The translations under genes were made by a program, and so were the position numbers. The notes beneath the pieces are model-generated. The model was given only the letters and a program-made list of their open reading frames with translations. It was not told the origin of the DNA and ran no database searches. DNA of 64,000 nucleotides. Origin: Paulinella micropora (lineage: Eukaryota > Cercozoa > Imbricatea > Euglyphida). Numbering within the stretch: the first letter of the stretch is position 1; every line of letters starts with the position of its first letter. The stretch is taken from contig BJOX01000215.1 in assembly GCA_009731375.1 (NCBI GenBank), positions 592,868 to 656,867 of the forward strand, written 5' to 3'. This document shows, piece after piece, positions 29,369-38,477 of the stretch.

Positions 29369-30136
29369 ATGTCGAAGAGTTTGGAGCGGGGCAGCGCTGC
29401 CCCTTGCGCCGACTTGCGTTTCCACGGGACTACCTTGAAGCCGCGCCCTGACGGAACGCTTGAGATAAATGGAATCCAGGCTAGAAAGCTTGTTTTCTGC
29501 AAGACCGAGCTTAGAACAAAAGAAGAAGATGTCTTGAAATTGAACGGCAGCCGAGTGCTAGAGCAGTTTGTTTTTCGGCAGGCGGAGGCTGCCCGGGGTG
29601 GCAGCACGCCCCCCGCCAAGTTCCAAATCAGGTTTGAGGATTGTCCAGTCTTGCGAAAAATTGTTACCGCTAGTCACAGGAGCACTTGTATTGAGGTGGC
29701 GCTCGTCAACTCCGGCCAGCTCGAGGCGGGATTGGAGGTTGGCGCACGAGAGAACCTAAAGCTTTCGTTGGAACGCAACCACGCAGCGGAGGCAAAGATC
29801 TTGCTCGGGAAGGAGCTGGACCGCCTGGTACTTCGCGTGCACGAGTGTAAGGGCCTGAAAAAGGTTGATCTGTTGGCGAGGCAGTCGGGCTCGGGCTCGC
29901 CCCGGCTGGCTCGCGAAGTCGAGCTGGAAATCGAATCGTGCCAGGGCCTAGAGAAGTTTATGCTGCCCAGTGCTTTAGCCGGAGCCAAAGCGAGCGTCAG
30001 TTTGAGGAATTGTTCTTCGCTCACAGACATAGTGCTGCCTGCTGGTGATTGGCGTTGCAGCTCTTGTGCCATCAACATCAATGTTAGCAACTCTCCAAGC
30101 TTCGGCGGCTCGCGGGGATGTGATATAGATATATAG
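29369..30136 (+). CDS. leucine-rich-repeat-like protein
   Basis: 255 residues from ATG 29369, after a (GA)n leader. Repeating blocks of the form L-x-h-x-x-C-x-x-L-x-x-h recur (FEDCPVLRKIV, VHECKGLKKVDL, IESCQGLEKFML, LRNCSSLTDIVLP), spaced about 24-30 residues, like the Cys-containing LRRs of F-box or AMN1-type proteins. No signal peptide or membrane segment. It is probably a cytoplasmic or nuclear protein-binding scaffold. Confidence 0.6.
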   Translation: MSKSLERGSAAPCADLRFHGTTLKPRPDGTLEINGIQARKLVFCKTELRTKEEDVLKLNGSRVLEQFVFRQAEAARGGSTPPAKFQIRFEDCPVLRKIVTASHRSTCIEVALVNSGQLEAGLEVGARENLKLSLERNHAAEAKILLGKELDRLVLRVHECKGLKKVDLLARQSGSGSPRLAREVELEIESCQGLEKFMLPSALAGAKASVSLRNCSSLTDIVLPAGDWRCSSCAININVSNSPSFGGSRGCDIDI

Positions 30137-30222
30137 ATATTTAGATATTACTATTCCGCGCCGGAATTAAACAGGGATTTTTTTTCTTTTTTCTTGTGTT
30201 GTGTGTCATCATCATCAGGCGG

Positions 30223-30512
30223 TTGATGGTGCCGGTTTGGGTGGACGAACGACAGCGCGGCCTTCCAGTCGTGGCTAAACCTAGACACGCACCGGAGGAA
30301 TTACGACAAGTACGTGCGCCCACCCCCCGAAGCTGGTCTGGGTGATCATCTGCAACACGGAACAAGGGGAGCGCGCAATTCTGCAGCAACTACACGCCAG
30401 AGATAATGTAGGCCTGTATGTGCGCTTCACCCCCCACGCCCCTAGCTGGCTCGCGGGAAGTTTTAAGACATACGGCCCCCCGCGGCCTCCGCTGAAGCCT
30501 GGTTTTTTCTTT
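30223..30512 (+). pseudogene. gene remnant, frame-broken
   Basis: Two frames together give protein-like sequence: AAFQSWLNLDTHRRNYDKYV, then after a CCACCCCCC run KLVWVIICNTEQGERAIL and GLYVRFTPHAPSWLAGSF. There is no start codon, and the 5' side ends in a stop. I do not recognise it. The remaining sequence to 30578 holds no gene I can support. Confidence 0.4.
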
Positions 30513-30578
30513 TTTTAAGTCTTTGTTTTGCAAAGAAAGAGAAAAGGAGTAATAAAGAAAGGAGAGGGGTAGTGGGGT

Positions 30579-32099
30579 ATGGTCGGGCAGGGAGTTATAA
30601 ACCGGCGGGCGCTGCTGCAGTCTGTGCTCTGCGGGGCAGGCGTCATCTGCCTGAGCCTTTGCTTGGCGACAGCGGCGCCTAAACGCCGGTGCTTTGCGTG
30701 GCAGGTGCGCGCCTTCTACCAGTGGGCTGCGGCCTGGCTCTGCCAAGCTCGCGAGCCTGGTGGCTTTGCTTGTACTTTTTTGGTGGGGCGGCTCCGCGGG
30801 CGCGTTGCTGGGCTCGGTGTCGTGCGCAGGTGTCGGTCACGCGATCGCGGTAGGCAGGCTGCTGACCCTGCGCGGGCAGGAGCTGAAGGCGGCGCAGCTG
30901 GCCGCGAAGCTGCCAGGTGCGCCGATGACCGCGGGCGAAAAGGAGAGAGGCCGGAGGGCGTTCGAGCAGTTCGGCCCCGCCGGATACTACAAGGGAATCT
31001 GGTGCTGGTTTTGCTGGCGCTGGTTCCGGTCGGTATGCAGCTAGCGTGCCGAGTGGAGGAGGCGGAGGCGGAGGCGGAGGCGGCCAGGCCGCCGGCGTTC
31101 GTGGCGCAACACGTGGTCTGGTCGATCCAGTGTGTATTGTACGTAGGTCTCTGGCAGCCCCTGGGCCCCGCCCGCAGGCTGGTTCCGCAGTACGAACTGT
31201 CCGCGTGGCTCTGCGCGCACACTGCGCTTTTGCTCTGTCTGTTCCTGCAGGCCTGGCAAGTGTATTGGGTGTTGTCGCCGGTGGCGCTTTCGGCCACCTG
31301 CCTGGCCACGCTGTTGCCGGCGTCCAGGCACGCGCAGGCTCTCGGGCCGCACGACCTGACGAGCCTGGCGGGGCTGCTACACAGCCAAGAGGCCGCGCCC
31401 GTCTGCCAAGAATGGGCGGCGCACAGCTACACCTGTGAGCAGACCTCCGCCTTCCGGGCTGTGCTCAAGATAGAAAAGATGTTGCTGCAACATCCCCCGC
31501 CGGCGCCGCAGGTGCTGGCCGCCTACATTACGCTGCAGCACGATTACCTGCTCGAGCCGACTATCTTGCAGTGCCCCGCAGAGCTGCAGGCGCTCCTGCT
31601 AGAGCCCGTCTGCGCAGCCTCCTACGCGGTGGCTGAAGAATGTAAACGTGTGCAGACCAACGTGCGGCAACTTGCAGCTCACCTAAGAAAAGTTCTGTCA
31701 GACGTGTACGGGGGCGAGGCAGCCAGCAGTTTTGTTTGGCTGCTTGGCAGCACGCTGAACCAGGTCTGGCTCCACCCTGACGTGCCCTGGAGCTTGTTCG
31801 AGGAGGAGGAGCTCCAGGGCTCCCCCTCTGGCCGAGGCGCTGTCCTAGCGCACCTGCGGGACGGGCCAGAATACTATGGCAGCCACCATGAGTACGCGCG
31901 CAATCTCCTCAGACGATACATGCATTGTGTTGCGCCCTGGACCGAGCGGCCCCGAGGGCGCCGGCTCAGCCGGGGCTTAGCCGGCGGGGTTCCGACGGAG
32001 CAAGGCCCGCCGGTGGTGACTCCGTTATCTGAAATTCGCCGCGTAGAGAGGCTGGCGTACGGAGAGAATGATTGCAACGTGGGTTCTTATGGACTTTAA
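30579..32099 (+). CDS. multipass membrane protein, frame disturbed in the middle
   Basis: 506 codons from ATG 30579. Hydrophobic segments: 12-34 (LQSVLCGAGVICLSLCLATA), about 140-155 (LVLVLLALVPVGMQLA), about 175-190, and about 210-250. Between roughly 30750 and 31000 this frame is Arg/Gly-rich and unlikely, whereas the +1 frame there encodes a good membrane segment (SLVALLVLFWWGGSAGALLG) and a normal helix. Two opposite indels about 250 bp apart would explain it. The C-terminal 250 residues are soluble and helical. Likely a viral membrane protein with 4-6 TM segments. Family unknown. Confidence 0.6.
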   Translation: MVGQGVINRRALLQSVLCGAGVICLSLCLATAAPKRRCFAWQVRAFYQWAAAWLCQAREPGGFACTFLVGRLRGRVAGLGVVRRCRSRDRGRQAADPARAGAEGGAAGREAARCADDRGRKGERPEGVRAVRPRRILQGNLVLVLLALVPVGMQLACRVEEAEAEAEAARPPAFVAQHVVWSIQCVLYVGLWQPLGPARRLVPQYELSAWLCAHTALLLCLFLQAWQVYWVLSPVALSATCLATLLPASRHAQALGPHDLTSLAGLLHSQEAAPVCQEWAAHSYTCEQTSAFRAVLKIEKMLLQHPPPAPQVLAAYITLQHDYLLEPTILQCPAELQALLLEPVCAASYAVAEECKRVQTNVRQLAAHLRKVLSDVYGGEAASSFVWLLGSTLNQVWLHPDVPWSLFEEEELQGSPSGRGAVLAHLRDGPEYYGSHHEYARNLLRRYMHCVAPWTERPRGRRLSRGLAGGVPTEQGPPVVTPLSEIRRVERLAYGENDCNVGSYGL

Positions 32100-32186
32100 A
32101 ATTTCTGCTGATATTTCTGATATTTATGGTGATATGTAGAGTCAATATTGAAAGCTAAGAGTAGATCGAAAGTAAGCTGGATTTTT

Positions 32187-32192
32187 AATAAA
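32187..32192 (+). terminator. poly(A) signal AATAAA
   Basis: Lies between the stops of the convergent genes 30579-32099 and 32205-34028. Confidence 0.45.
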
Positions 32193-32204
32193 AGCGCTGC
32201 TCAG

Positions 32205-34028
32205 TCAGTCAAGCCCCCCGTCGCTGGCAGGGGGCTCCTCGCTATTACTACTACTACTGCTGCTGCTGACAGTCGTCTGTGGGGGCAAGCCAGTGCACAG
32301 AGCAAAGAGCTGCGCCGTCCAGTTGTCAGTGCACTTGACCGCGTCGACTTCCTCCAAGTCTTTCCAGCAGGCCAGGGCGTCGACCACGAGCACTAGCTTG
32401 ACGGAGCGCTGCTCCTGCAGCCAGACACTCATCAGGAGTTTGCAAGGCCCGGGCATCTCGGGGCAGCAAGCGGCGCGGTCGGCCACCAGACGCACGGCGT
32501 CTTCTTGCTCTGCCGCACTGCGGCACGCCTGTAGCAGCGTAGCGCCAAACAGAGAGAGCTCGCGCTGATAGTAGGACTTGCCGTCCTGGCGCCATTTGCC
32601 TGGCAGGGCGCCCTTGATGAGCAACGAGCGCCCGTCCAGCCGAAAGCGCATTGCACGCGTATATTCTTGGCAGCAGCACATGCCCTTGGCACTAGAGGGC
32701 GGTAGCACGCACAGGCGCTCCGCCGCCTCGAGCTCGGGGCCCTCCTCTTCCTGCCCCTGGGCCTCCCGGCGCGCCAGCAAGCTGGCAGGAAGCTCTTGCA
32801 AGCGCCTGCTGGCCTTGGCGTCCAGGCACGTGAGCTTGGTCATTTTCCACAGCGCGTCAGCTGCGAGGCGCTCGACGGTGAACCTGCGCGGCAGCGGCTC
32901 TCCCCCGTCAAAGTACAAGGCGGCCACCGACCCGATCACGGGCATGAAAAGCCTGCCCGTCTTTTGGTTGCGGAACAACTTGAGCCTGCCCGAGAAGTAG
33001 TAGGACGAATAGAATTCGTTCGGAGGGTGCAGCCCCCCGGCGGCGACGGCGCGGTAGCAGCGCACGTGCTTATCAACCCCGCCCATGCCGGGCAGCAAGG
33101 GGAGCACTGCCAACCTCTTGCGCTCTGTCTCTTCGTCGCCCTGCAACAGGAAAGCCTCTCGGTCCTTGGTCTGGGGCGCTTTCGTAACGGGACACAGGAA
33201 CACGGAGCAAGCCGGCAGCGAGGTCCGGTACAGCTTGATGAGCTGATCGGGCGCGCTGTCCCCCGTCTCGGCCCACAGCCTGGCAATCTGGTACAGGACC
33301 CGCACCCAGCGCTGCCGTACCACCAGGTTCGCGCCAGCGTCAAACAGCTGGTGCTGGAGCTGCATCGCAGGCACCAGCGCCGCGGTCAGCGCGCGGCTCT
33401 GCGTCACGAACGACGCGTTCACCACGCTGCACACTGCGCCCGCCGCTTGCAAACAGGCCGAGGCGGCGTACAAGTCCGCATAGAGACCCGCCGCACGCTT
33501 GAGCGGCTTCTGCAGCTCCTCCGACACCTCCACGCGCGGCTCCCAGGCAAGCAGGTCCCTGAACTCCTTGACGCGCGCCTTGAGTGCAACCGAGCTCTTG
33601 GTTGTTAGAAACATCTCGATCGTTTCGGCGAAAGCACCGAGCTGCTCCTCCGAGCCCGCCACGCTGAACGTCGGCACCTCCACCCCCTTGCGCTTCTTGG
33701 CGGGGCGTCGTGCGTGCACCGCCGCCGCCGCCGTCGTCGAGGCGTGTCTGCCGCCGCCGCCCGGCGGTCGTTCGAGGCGGCGCGCCAGCTCGTCGGCTGC
33801 CCTGACCACGCGCGAGAACGGGTGCAGGTGAGCGACCAGGCCCAGCGCTAAGGCGTCGCCCTTGGCCAGATCCTCGTCGGGGACCATGGTATACGACAGC
33901 TGCAGCCCCATGCTCAGCAGCCCGTCCAGGCGGCTGAAGCGCTCCGTCGCGCTGGCCAGCGCTGTCATCAGCAAGGCCAGGTCTTCCAGCACCGCACACA
34001 CCTCCCAGCACCCTCCGACGACCGACAC
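32205..34028 (-). CDS. hypothetical protein, main part downstream of an in-frame TAA
   Basis: 607 codons open in the same frame as 34032-34346, separated from it by one TAA codon (34032-34034). The sequence on both sides reads as normal protein, so the physical gene is probably 32205-34346 (about 713 residues) with a nonsense mutation, a base error or readthrough. It contains a basic, Ala-rich loop with RRPAKKRK (NLS-like) near residue 110, and a long alpha-helical body with many Cys. The C-terminal tail is Ser-rich. No family recognised. If read separately it would need a GTG start at 34028. Confidence 0.6.
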   Translation of the reverse strand: MSVVGGCWEVCAVLEDLALLMTALASATERFSRLDGLLSMGLQLSYTMVPDEDLAKGDALALGLVAHLHPFSRVVRAADELARRLERPPGGGGRHASTTAAAAVHARRPAKKRKGVEVPTFSVAGSEEQLGAFAETIEMFLTTKSSVALKARVKEFRDLLAWEPRVEVSEELQKPLKRAAGLYADLYAASACLQAAGAVCSVVNASFVTQSRALTAALVPAMQLQHQLFDAGANLVVRQRWVRVLYQIARLWAETGDSAPDQLIKLYRTSLPACSVFLCPVTKAPQTKDREAFLLQGDEETERKRLAVLPLLPGMGGVDKHVRCYRAVAAGGLHPPNEFYSSYYFSGRLKLFRNQKTGRLFMPVIGSVAALYFDGGEPLPRRFTVERLAADALWKMTKLTCLDAKASRRLQELPASLLARREAQGQEEEGPELEAAERLCVLPPSSAKGMCCCQEYTRAMRFRLDGRSLLIKGALPGKWRQDGKSYYQRELSLFGATLLQACRSAAEQEDAVRLVADRAACCPEMPGPCKLLMSVWLQEQRSVKLVLVVDALACWKDLEEVDAVKCTDNWTAQLFALCTGLPPQTTVSSSSSSSNSEEPPASDGGLD

Positions 34029-34031
34029 CTC

Positions 34032-34346
34032 TTATGTGTCCAGCCTGGACGCTAGAGCGCTCAGCCTTGCCACCGTCGTCGTCGCCGTCGTCGTCGTCGT
34101 CGCCGGAGACGAGCCGGAGACGACGGCTCCGGTTTCTTCTGCCGCCGTCGCCCTGCACCACTCCAAAAAGTCCTCCCGGCCAAGCAGGCGTCTGATCAGC
34201 GGCGCTGTATGCTCAGCCCACGGCCTGGTCCCTAGGGTGCCGTCCTCGTCCCGGCAGATCACTTTCTCCAGGCTAGCTAGGTCCAGCGCTAGCTCCTGCA
34301 GCGGCGCATCGTCCAGAATCCCCGCGCTGACAAACTCGACTGGCAT
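34032..34346 (-). CDS. N-terminal part of the 32205-34346 gene
   Basis: 104 residues from ATG 34346, ending at TAA 34032. Helical, then a Thr/Ala-rich repeat (ATTTTTATTT). It is in frame with the downstream 607-codon ORF, only the stop codon intervening. An AT-rich GATATAAGC box lies about 35 bp upstream of the ATG. Confidence 0.5.
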   Translation of the reverse strand: MPVEFVSAGILDDAPLQELALDLASLEKVICRDEDGTLGTRPWAEHTAPLIRRLLGREDFLEWCRATAAEETGAVVSGSSPATTTTTATTTVARLSALASRLDT

Positions 34347-34577
34347 TCAACTTGTTTCTCTTTCTCTCTGTGCTTATATCCCGCCGCCTGCGCAGCAAGC
34401 GGCGGGGGGGGGGGGGCCCCCCCCCCCCCCCCCCCCCTCTCTCTCTCTCTTTTCCCCNNNNNNNNNNCCCTTTTGGGGGGGGGGGGGGGGGGGGGGGGGG
34501 CGCCCCCCCCCTCCTCCCTCTCTCTCTCTCTCTCTCTGTTCCCTCCCTGGTAAGCCGGGCAGTTCAGTTCTGCCCGG

Positions 34578-36305
34578 CTATGGACTTTTGCCTGGCTTTC
34601 GTTTTTTGGTGGTTCTACCCCGGGGGCTGCCCGCTGCCGTAATAGGATGATGCGCTGTGATACGAGCACCGATCAAAGCAGCGGAGTTTTCGTTCAAATT
34701 TTTGTCGGCTTTGAAACGGGTGTAGTGCTGCAGCACCAACGCAATAAGTTCCGTGGTCATCTCGCACAGGATGTAATGCAGTCCATCAGGGGTAGCCTTA
34801 GGGAAAACCGATTTTGCGCTGTCCAGCCATAGACAGGGAGCTTCTGCCAGTCTCATAAACTGGGCGGCTGGTGTAGAGAAGCCTACGGGTGCGCTGAGTA
34901 TGCTCAGCAAACCCAGCTTATAAAGCAGCGATTCTGTAAGCCTAACCCGTGCTGCAGCCTGGATTCCTTGCCCTTGTCTGAACCGCGGCACGAGTATGTC
35001 TGCGTCCCATTTTATTGCACATTGGAGAAGATAGCTATGCCAGTAGAAAACGGGGCTTATCCTTTGCTGCATTTCGAGGTCCGCGCACCAAATCGCTGCT
35101 ACCCTATGCACTACCTCACTGCTGCCTTCAAGGTAGCTTTTCACCACCTCTAACACGGCAGCGAAGGGCAGCCAGCCAAACCCATAATTCTCTACGGAGC
35201 CTAGGTTCCCGCACCAACCACAGTAGAATGACATCGCATTCAGGAAGCCGACGACTTGTTTCACCTTGGGCAGGATTTGCACAGAGCGCAAAAGCTTATA
35301 TAAATAATCATTTTTGGAACTACTAGCAGCATCAACCGACTCGGCGGGGGCTAACTCAACAAAGAGCATCCGGCTGTTGTTAAAGTCGATCGCACGCAGT
35401 GCCTGCTTGTTTAACAGGTATACGTAGTTGTGTGTAGCTGAATCAATGGCCACCAAGCGGTTTTCGTTCATCACTCTAAGCTCGCTGCCGGCGTCTCGGA
35501 CAATGGCAGAGTAAATAACCTGCTTTTTTTGTTGCATGACTGCCGGCGAATTCAGGGGCTGACCGGCCATGGGCATGCACATCCAGAAACTGTAAGCCCC
35601 ACGAGGCCTCGCAGTGGTCCGAAACGCACGCAAAACCGTGGGGACGATGCCGCCTGTTTTTTTGTGCAAGTATAATTGCATGGCCACCTCCAGGAACACG
35701 TTGTCGACCTCCTGTGCCCCCTTAAGATCACCATCTATCGTACTGTCGACTTTCTTGAATACCAGACACTTGTTCCAGATGATAACATCGGCTCTGCCTT
35801 GTTGAGCCCAAACACGACCCGCCTTCACCAGATCCTGGAACTCCGAGTCTTTACATGTCGCAATCTTGCAGGGCTCCTCCCACCAAGTTTCTGGCTGTGA
35901 CTCCAGCTTCATGTTGTTGGAGTAGATTTCTTCGTCGTCTTTGCCAGGGGTCGTGTGTACTCGGTCAGTGAGCACCTCCGGAACACTGAAATCTTCCTCA
36001 CATTTCAGGCACTTTTCTAGCTCGGCCAAGATTTTTTTAGCAGCATCTATCTGTTCCTTGGCAAGGTCTTCGAAGAACTCGTCCAAGATCTTTGGCGGTT
36101 CTTTTACAAACACAGGCAGCCCCGCCGGCCAGAGCTCTTTCGAACGTCGTGAATGGAAATCCTTGGCATGATTTCGCTGCACCAATCTGTGAGCTACAAC
36201 GCAATTATCCTTGTGAACTTTAACTTCTCCCTCCGGCATCGTCCGGTCGTGTGTCCCCCCGATCGATTCGTTGTTTAATATCCTAGCCATCAAGAGGGAG
36301 GACAT
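34578..36305 (-). CDS. divergent protein-kinase-like protein
   Basis: 575 residues from ATG 36305, the first after an N gap. Residues 150-330 look like a kinase fold: a helix-C-like segment (VDNVFLEVAMQLYLH), a hinge-like SFWMCMPMAGQPL, then LVAIDSATHNYVYLL followed by ALRAIDFNNSRM. The last two resemble a catalytic loop D-x4-N and a DFG motif changed to DFN, with Asp and Asn retained. The glycine loop and the ATP-binding Lys are not obvious. The C-terminal half is helical, and the end carries an NLS-like TTKKRKPGK. It may be an active but divergent kinase, unlike the more degenerate modules of the 13088 gene. Frame intact. Confidence 0.6.
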   Translation of the reverse strand: MSSLLMARILNNESIGGTHDRTMPEGEVKVHKDNCVVAHRLVQRNHAKDFHSRRSKELWPAGLPVFVKEPPKILDEFFEDLAKEQIDAAKKILAELEKCLKCEEDFSVPEVLTDRVHTTPGKDDEEIYSNNMKLESQPETWWEEPCKIATCKDSEFQDLVKAGRVWAQQGRADVIIWNKCLVFKKVDSTIDGDLKGAQEVDNVFLEVAMQLYLHKKTGGIVPTVLRAFRTTARPRGAYSFWMCMPMAGQPLNSPAVMQQKKQVIYSAIVRDAGSELRVMNENRLVAIDSATHNYVYLLNKQALRAIDFNNSRMLFVELAPAESVDAASSSKNDYLYKLLRSVQILPKVKQVVGFLNAMSFYCGWCGNLGSVENYGFGWLPFAAVLEVVKSYLEGSSEVVHRVAAIWCADLEMQQRISPVFYWHSYLLQCAIKWDADILVPRFRQGQGIQAAARVRLTESLLYKLGLLSILSAPVGFSTPAAQFMRLAEAPCLWLDSAKSVFPKATPDGLHYILCEMTTELIALVLQHYTRFKADKNLNENSAALIGARITAHHPITAAGSPRGRTTKKRKPGKSP

Positions 36306-36315
36306 TGCAGGAGGA

Positions 36316-36346
<31 letters not shown>

Positions 36347-36398
36347 NNNNNNNNNNNNNNNNNNNNNNNNNNNNNNNNNNNNNNNNNNNNNNNNNNNN
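36347..36398. other. assembly gap between a G-run and a C-run
   Basis: 52 N, between a 23-base G-run and a 33-base C-run. The two runs could pair as an inverted repeat. Confidence 0.9.
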
Positions 36399-36431
<33 letters not shown>

Positions 36432-36495
36432 CCAGCCCCCTTGCACAATGCGCGCGGGGGTTTGAAGTTTCCTGCCTTTTATACAAGAAAGCGGC

Positions 36496-37431
36496 ATGCC
36501 CCCGGTGGCGCAGGCGTTGTTGTTGGTGCTGGTGCTGTCGTGTGTTGGCGTCAGTGGCGTTGTGGACGGCATCGGACTGACCAAGACGCTGAGCAGCGGC
36601 CAAGAAGTCGTCTACGAGCACAGCAAGGACGTACAAAAAGCCTGCTTCTACCACGAGACACTAATCCTGAGCGAGCTCAATCTAGCCTGCGCCAATGATT
36701 GCAGGCTGGATCTGACAGTGTACCCAGCCGGTAAAAACTCGGCGCCCAATGTGGACCTGACGTTTCAAGACATAAGCAGGCTGTCCCTGGAGGGTTTGGA
36801 GCAGGTCATTGTAGAGGGTGCAACGGTAAGCATCATCAAGTGCAGAGCCGGCGCTGGCCCTGGTCCTCCAGGGACAGCCTGCAACGTCACGGCTTCGTTC
36901 AGCTATAGGTGCCGCGAAAACCCGAGCTATTGCGGAGGCCCCATCGAGCCCTCGGCCGACGGGTCCTCGGGATTTATGTATGTTAACGCGGGGGAGGCTT
37001 CTACTATCCACGTGAATTACGAGCGCTGCAAGCACACAGACAGGATTTTCTATGTTACGGTGCGGGCCAACAACACGACACCGAGTCAGCACGAGGGGGA
37101 TAAATTTCAAGTTACCAGCAGTTTTGGAAGAGAAATCAGCGAAGGCACAACAAATGCCCTCGCGGCTTTAAGCAACGACAACCTCGCGGAACCTCCCCCC
37201 TGCTTTTCCTTTTCCGGAAGCCGGGGCTATCCCGAGGTCCTGGAGTCCGGTACCCTGTATTTCAAGGTCAAGTGCGTAAGCACGGCGTCGCGCGAGGATG
37301 AAAAGTGTACGCTCGGCTATACGGTGGGACAAATATGCGCTGCCAACGCCGCCGGAGGCTCCTCCTCCCTCGGGAGGGACGCTGCGTTCATCCTAGCGCT
37401 TCTCCAGCTAGGGCTGCTTTTCCTGGCATGA
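36496..37431 (+). CDS. secreted, probably GPI-anchored glycoprotein
   Basis: 311 residues from ATG 36496, opening a signal peptide (MPPVAQALLLVLVLSCVGVSG). The ectodomain is about 270 residues with roughly a dozen Cys and N-glycosylation sequons (NVTA, NNTT). The C-terminus is small residues (AANAAGGSSSLG) then a hydrophobic stretch to the very end (FILALLQLGLLFLA) with no cytosolic tail, the usual GPI signal layout. No family recognised. A distant relation to the two-TM glycoproteins is possible (KACFYHETLILSEL versus CYFLHKLNFYY), but weak. Confidence 0.65.
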   Translation: MPPVAQALLLVLVLSCVGVSGVVDGIGLTKTLSSGQEVVYEHSKDVQKACFYHETLILSELNLACANDCRLDLTVYPAGKNSAPNVDLTFQDISRLSLEGLEQVIVEGATVSIIKCRAGAGPGPPGTACNVTASFSYRCRENPSYCGGPIEPSADGSSGFMYVNAGEASTIHVNYERCKHTDRIFYVTVRANNTTPSQHEGDKFQVTSSFGREISEGTTNALAALSNDNLAEPPPCFSFSGSRGYPEVLESGTLYFKVKCVSTASREDEKCTLGYTVGQICAANAAGGSSSLGRDAAFILALLQLGLLFLA

Positions 37432-37700
37432 CCTGCAGGCCTCGGCGGCGCCGCCATAGCCGAGGCTTGGCTTCATTAAAAAAAGATTTGGCATGACTCT
37501 GACTCTGATTCGGGGGGGGGGGGGNNNNNNNNNNATTCGGGGGGGGGGGGGTGCACCCCCCCCTCCCTCTTCTGCTAAGTGTTTTTTGTTAACCTCCCGG
37601 CGGGTTTTGCACCCCCGCCTAGTGTTCATTCACTATTCTCTTTTGTAAAAGAAAAACAAGAGTATCTCGTTTCGAGGAGGAAAAGCTGCGTGATACAGGT
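37432..37700. other. intergenic, G/C runs and 10-N gap
   Basis: Both sides of gap 37525-37534 read ATTCGGGGGG, so the gap may hide an overlap of contig ends rather than missing sequence. No gene. Confidence 0.7.
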
Positions 37701-38477
37701 ATGGCGCAAGAGCAACCATCAGAAGATTGCGACAAGTGTCACAAAAGATTTGACGTAGTGAAAACGTTGGAGAAGTTCGTTCCCTACATCAATCCGCAGA
37801 CTGGGTTCAGCCCGGGAGAAGCGGCCAAGAAACACGCGATCATAGGGGCGGGGGGAGGGGGCGACTTCCACGGGGCCCTGCTACGCGCCGTGATTGGCTG
37901 CTTCCAGTCTAAGCAAGAGGATGATGCGAACAAGCATACATGGATAACCTTGACGGCGGGGTACACTGCTGAACAGTACATAAAAAATATGAAAGCTGGC
38001 TCGGAAGAGAGGATGCCTCTGACTGAGACTGACGCAAAGAAATGGCTCGAGAATCTCAGAGCTCAGAGTGACGGAAAGACGACGGACATGTATGCGCCCT
38101 TCCAGATCAAGCCGAAATCTCGTGCCGAGATAAAGGGTCTGATTTCTACAGAGTTCAAGAGCATGGTGCCGCAGGGGAAGGAACTCTCCGATCAGATGAA
38201 GAATTCATCCTTTGCGTATGGCTCCCTGATGCAGGAGTCGATTGTCCTGAGCGAAGCTCAGAAAGAGCTTGGAGAAGCAAAGCTTGATATTCCAGAAGCA
38301 TGGATGTTTCCATCCACCAAGGTGTACGGCGGTGATGAGTACAAAGGCATGGTCCAAGGGCTGGCTGATTTTTTAGCCGCCAAGTTTGGCGAAGCTGAAG
38401 ATTTCGATGTTACAGTACTTGATGTTGGAGGGGATATTCTGCAGGACGGCAGGAACGAGCGGGATGTGTGTGTTTGA
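37701..38477 (+). CDS. DUF1152-like protein, N-terminal part
   Basis: 258 codons from ATG 37701. A Cys pair CDKCHKRF opens the protein. IIGAGGGGDFHGALLRAVIG (about 48-67) and VTVLDVGGDIL (about 240-250) resemble the glycine-rich N-terminal motif and the D-x-GGD motif of DUF1152 proteins, whose function is unknown. The frame ends at a (GT)n run (38466-38473), and protein-like sequence continues in the next frame (38468-39295), so this is one gene broken by a dinucleotide-repeat length change. Acquired from a cellular source, by inference. Confidence 0.6.
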   Translation: MAQEQPSEDCDKCHKRFDVVKTLEKFVPYINPQTGFSPGEAAKKHAIIGAGGGGDFHGALLRAVIGCFQSKQEDDANKHTWITLTAGYTAEQYIKNMKAGSEERMPLTETDAKKWLENLRAQSDGKTTDMYAPFQIKPKSRAEIKGLISTEFKSMVPQGKELSDQMKNSSFAYGSLMQESIVLSEAQKELGEAKLDIPEAWMFPSTKVYGGDEYKGMVQGLADFLAAKFGEAEDFDVTVLDVGGDILQDGRNERDVCV

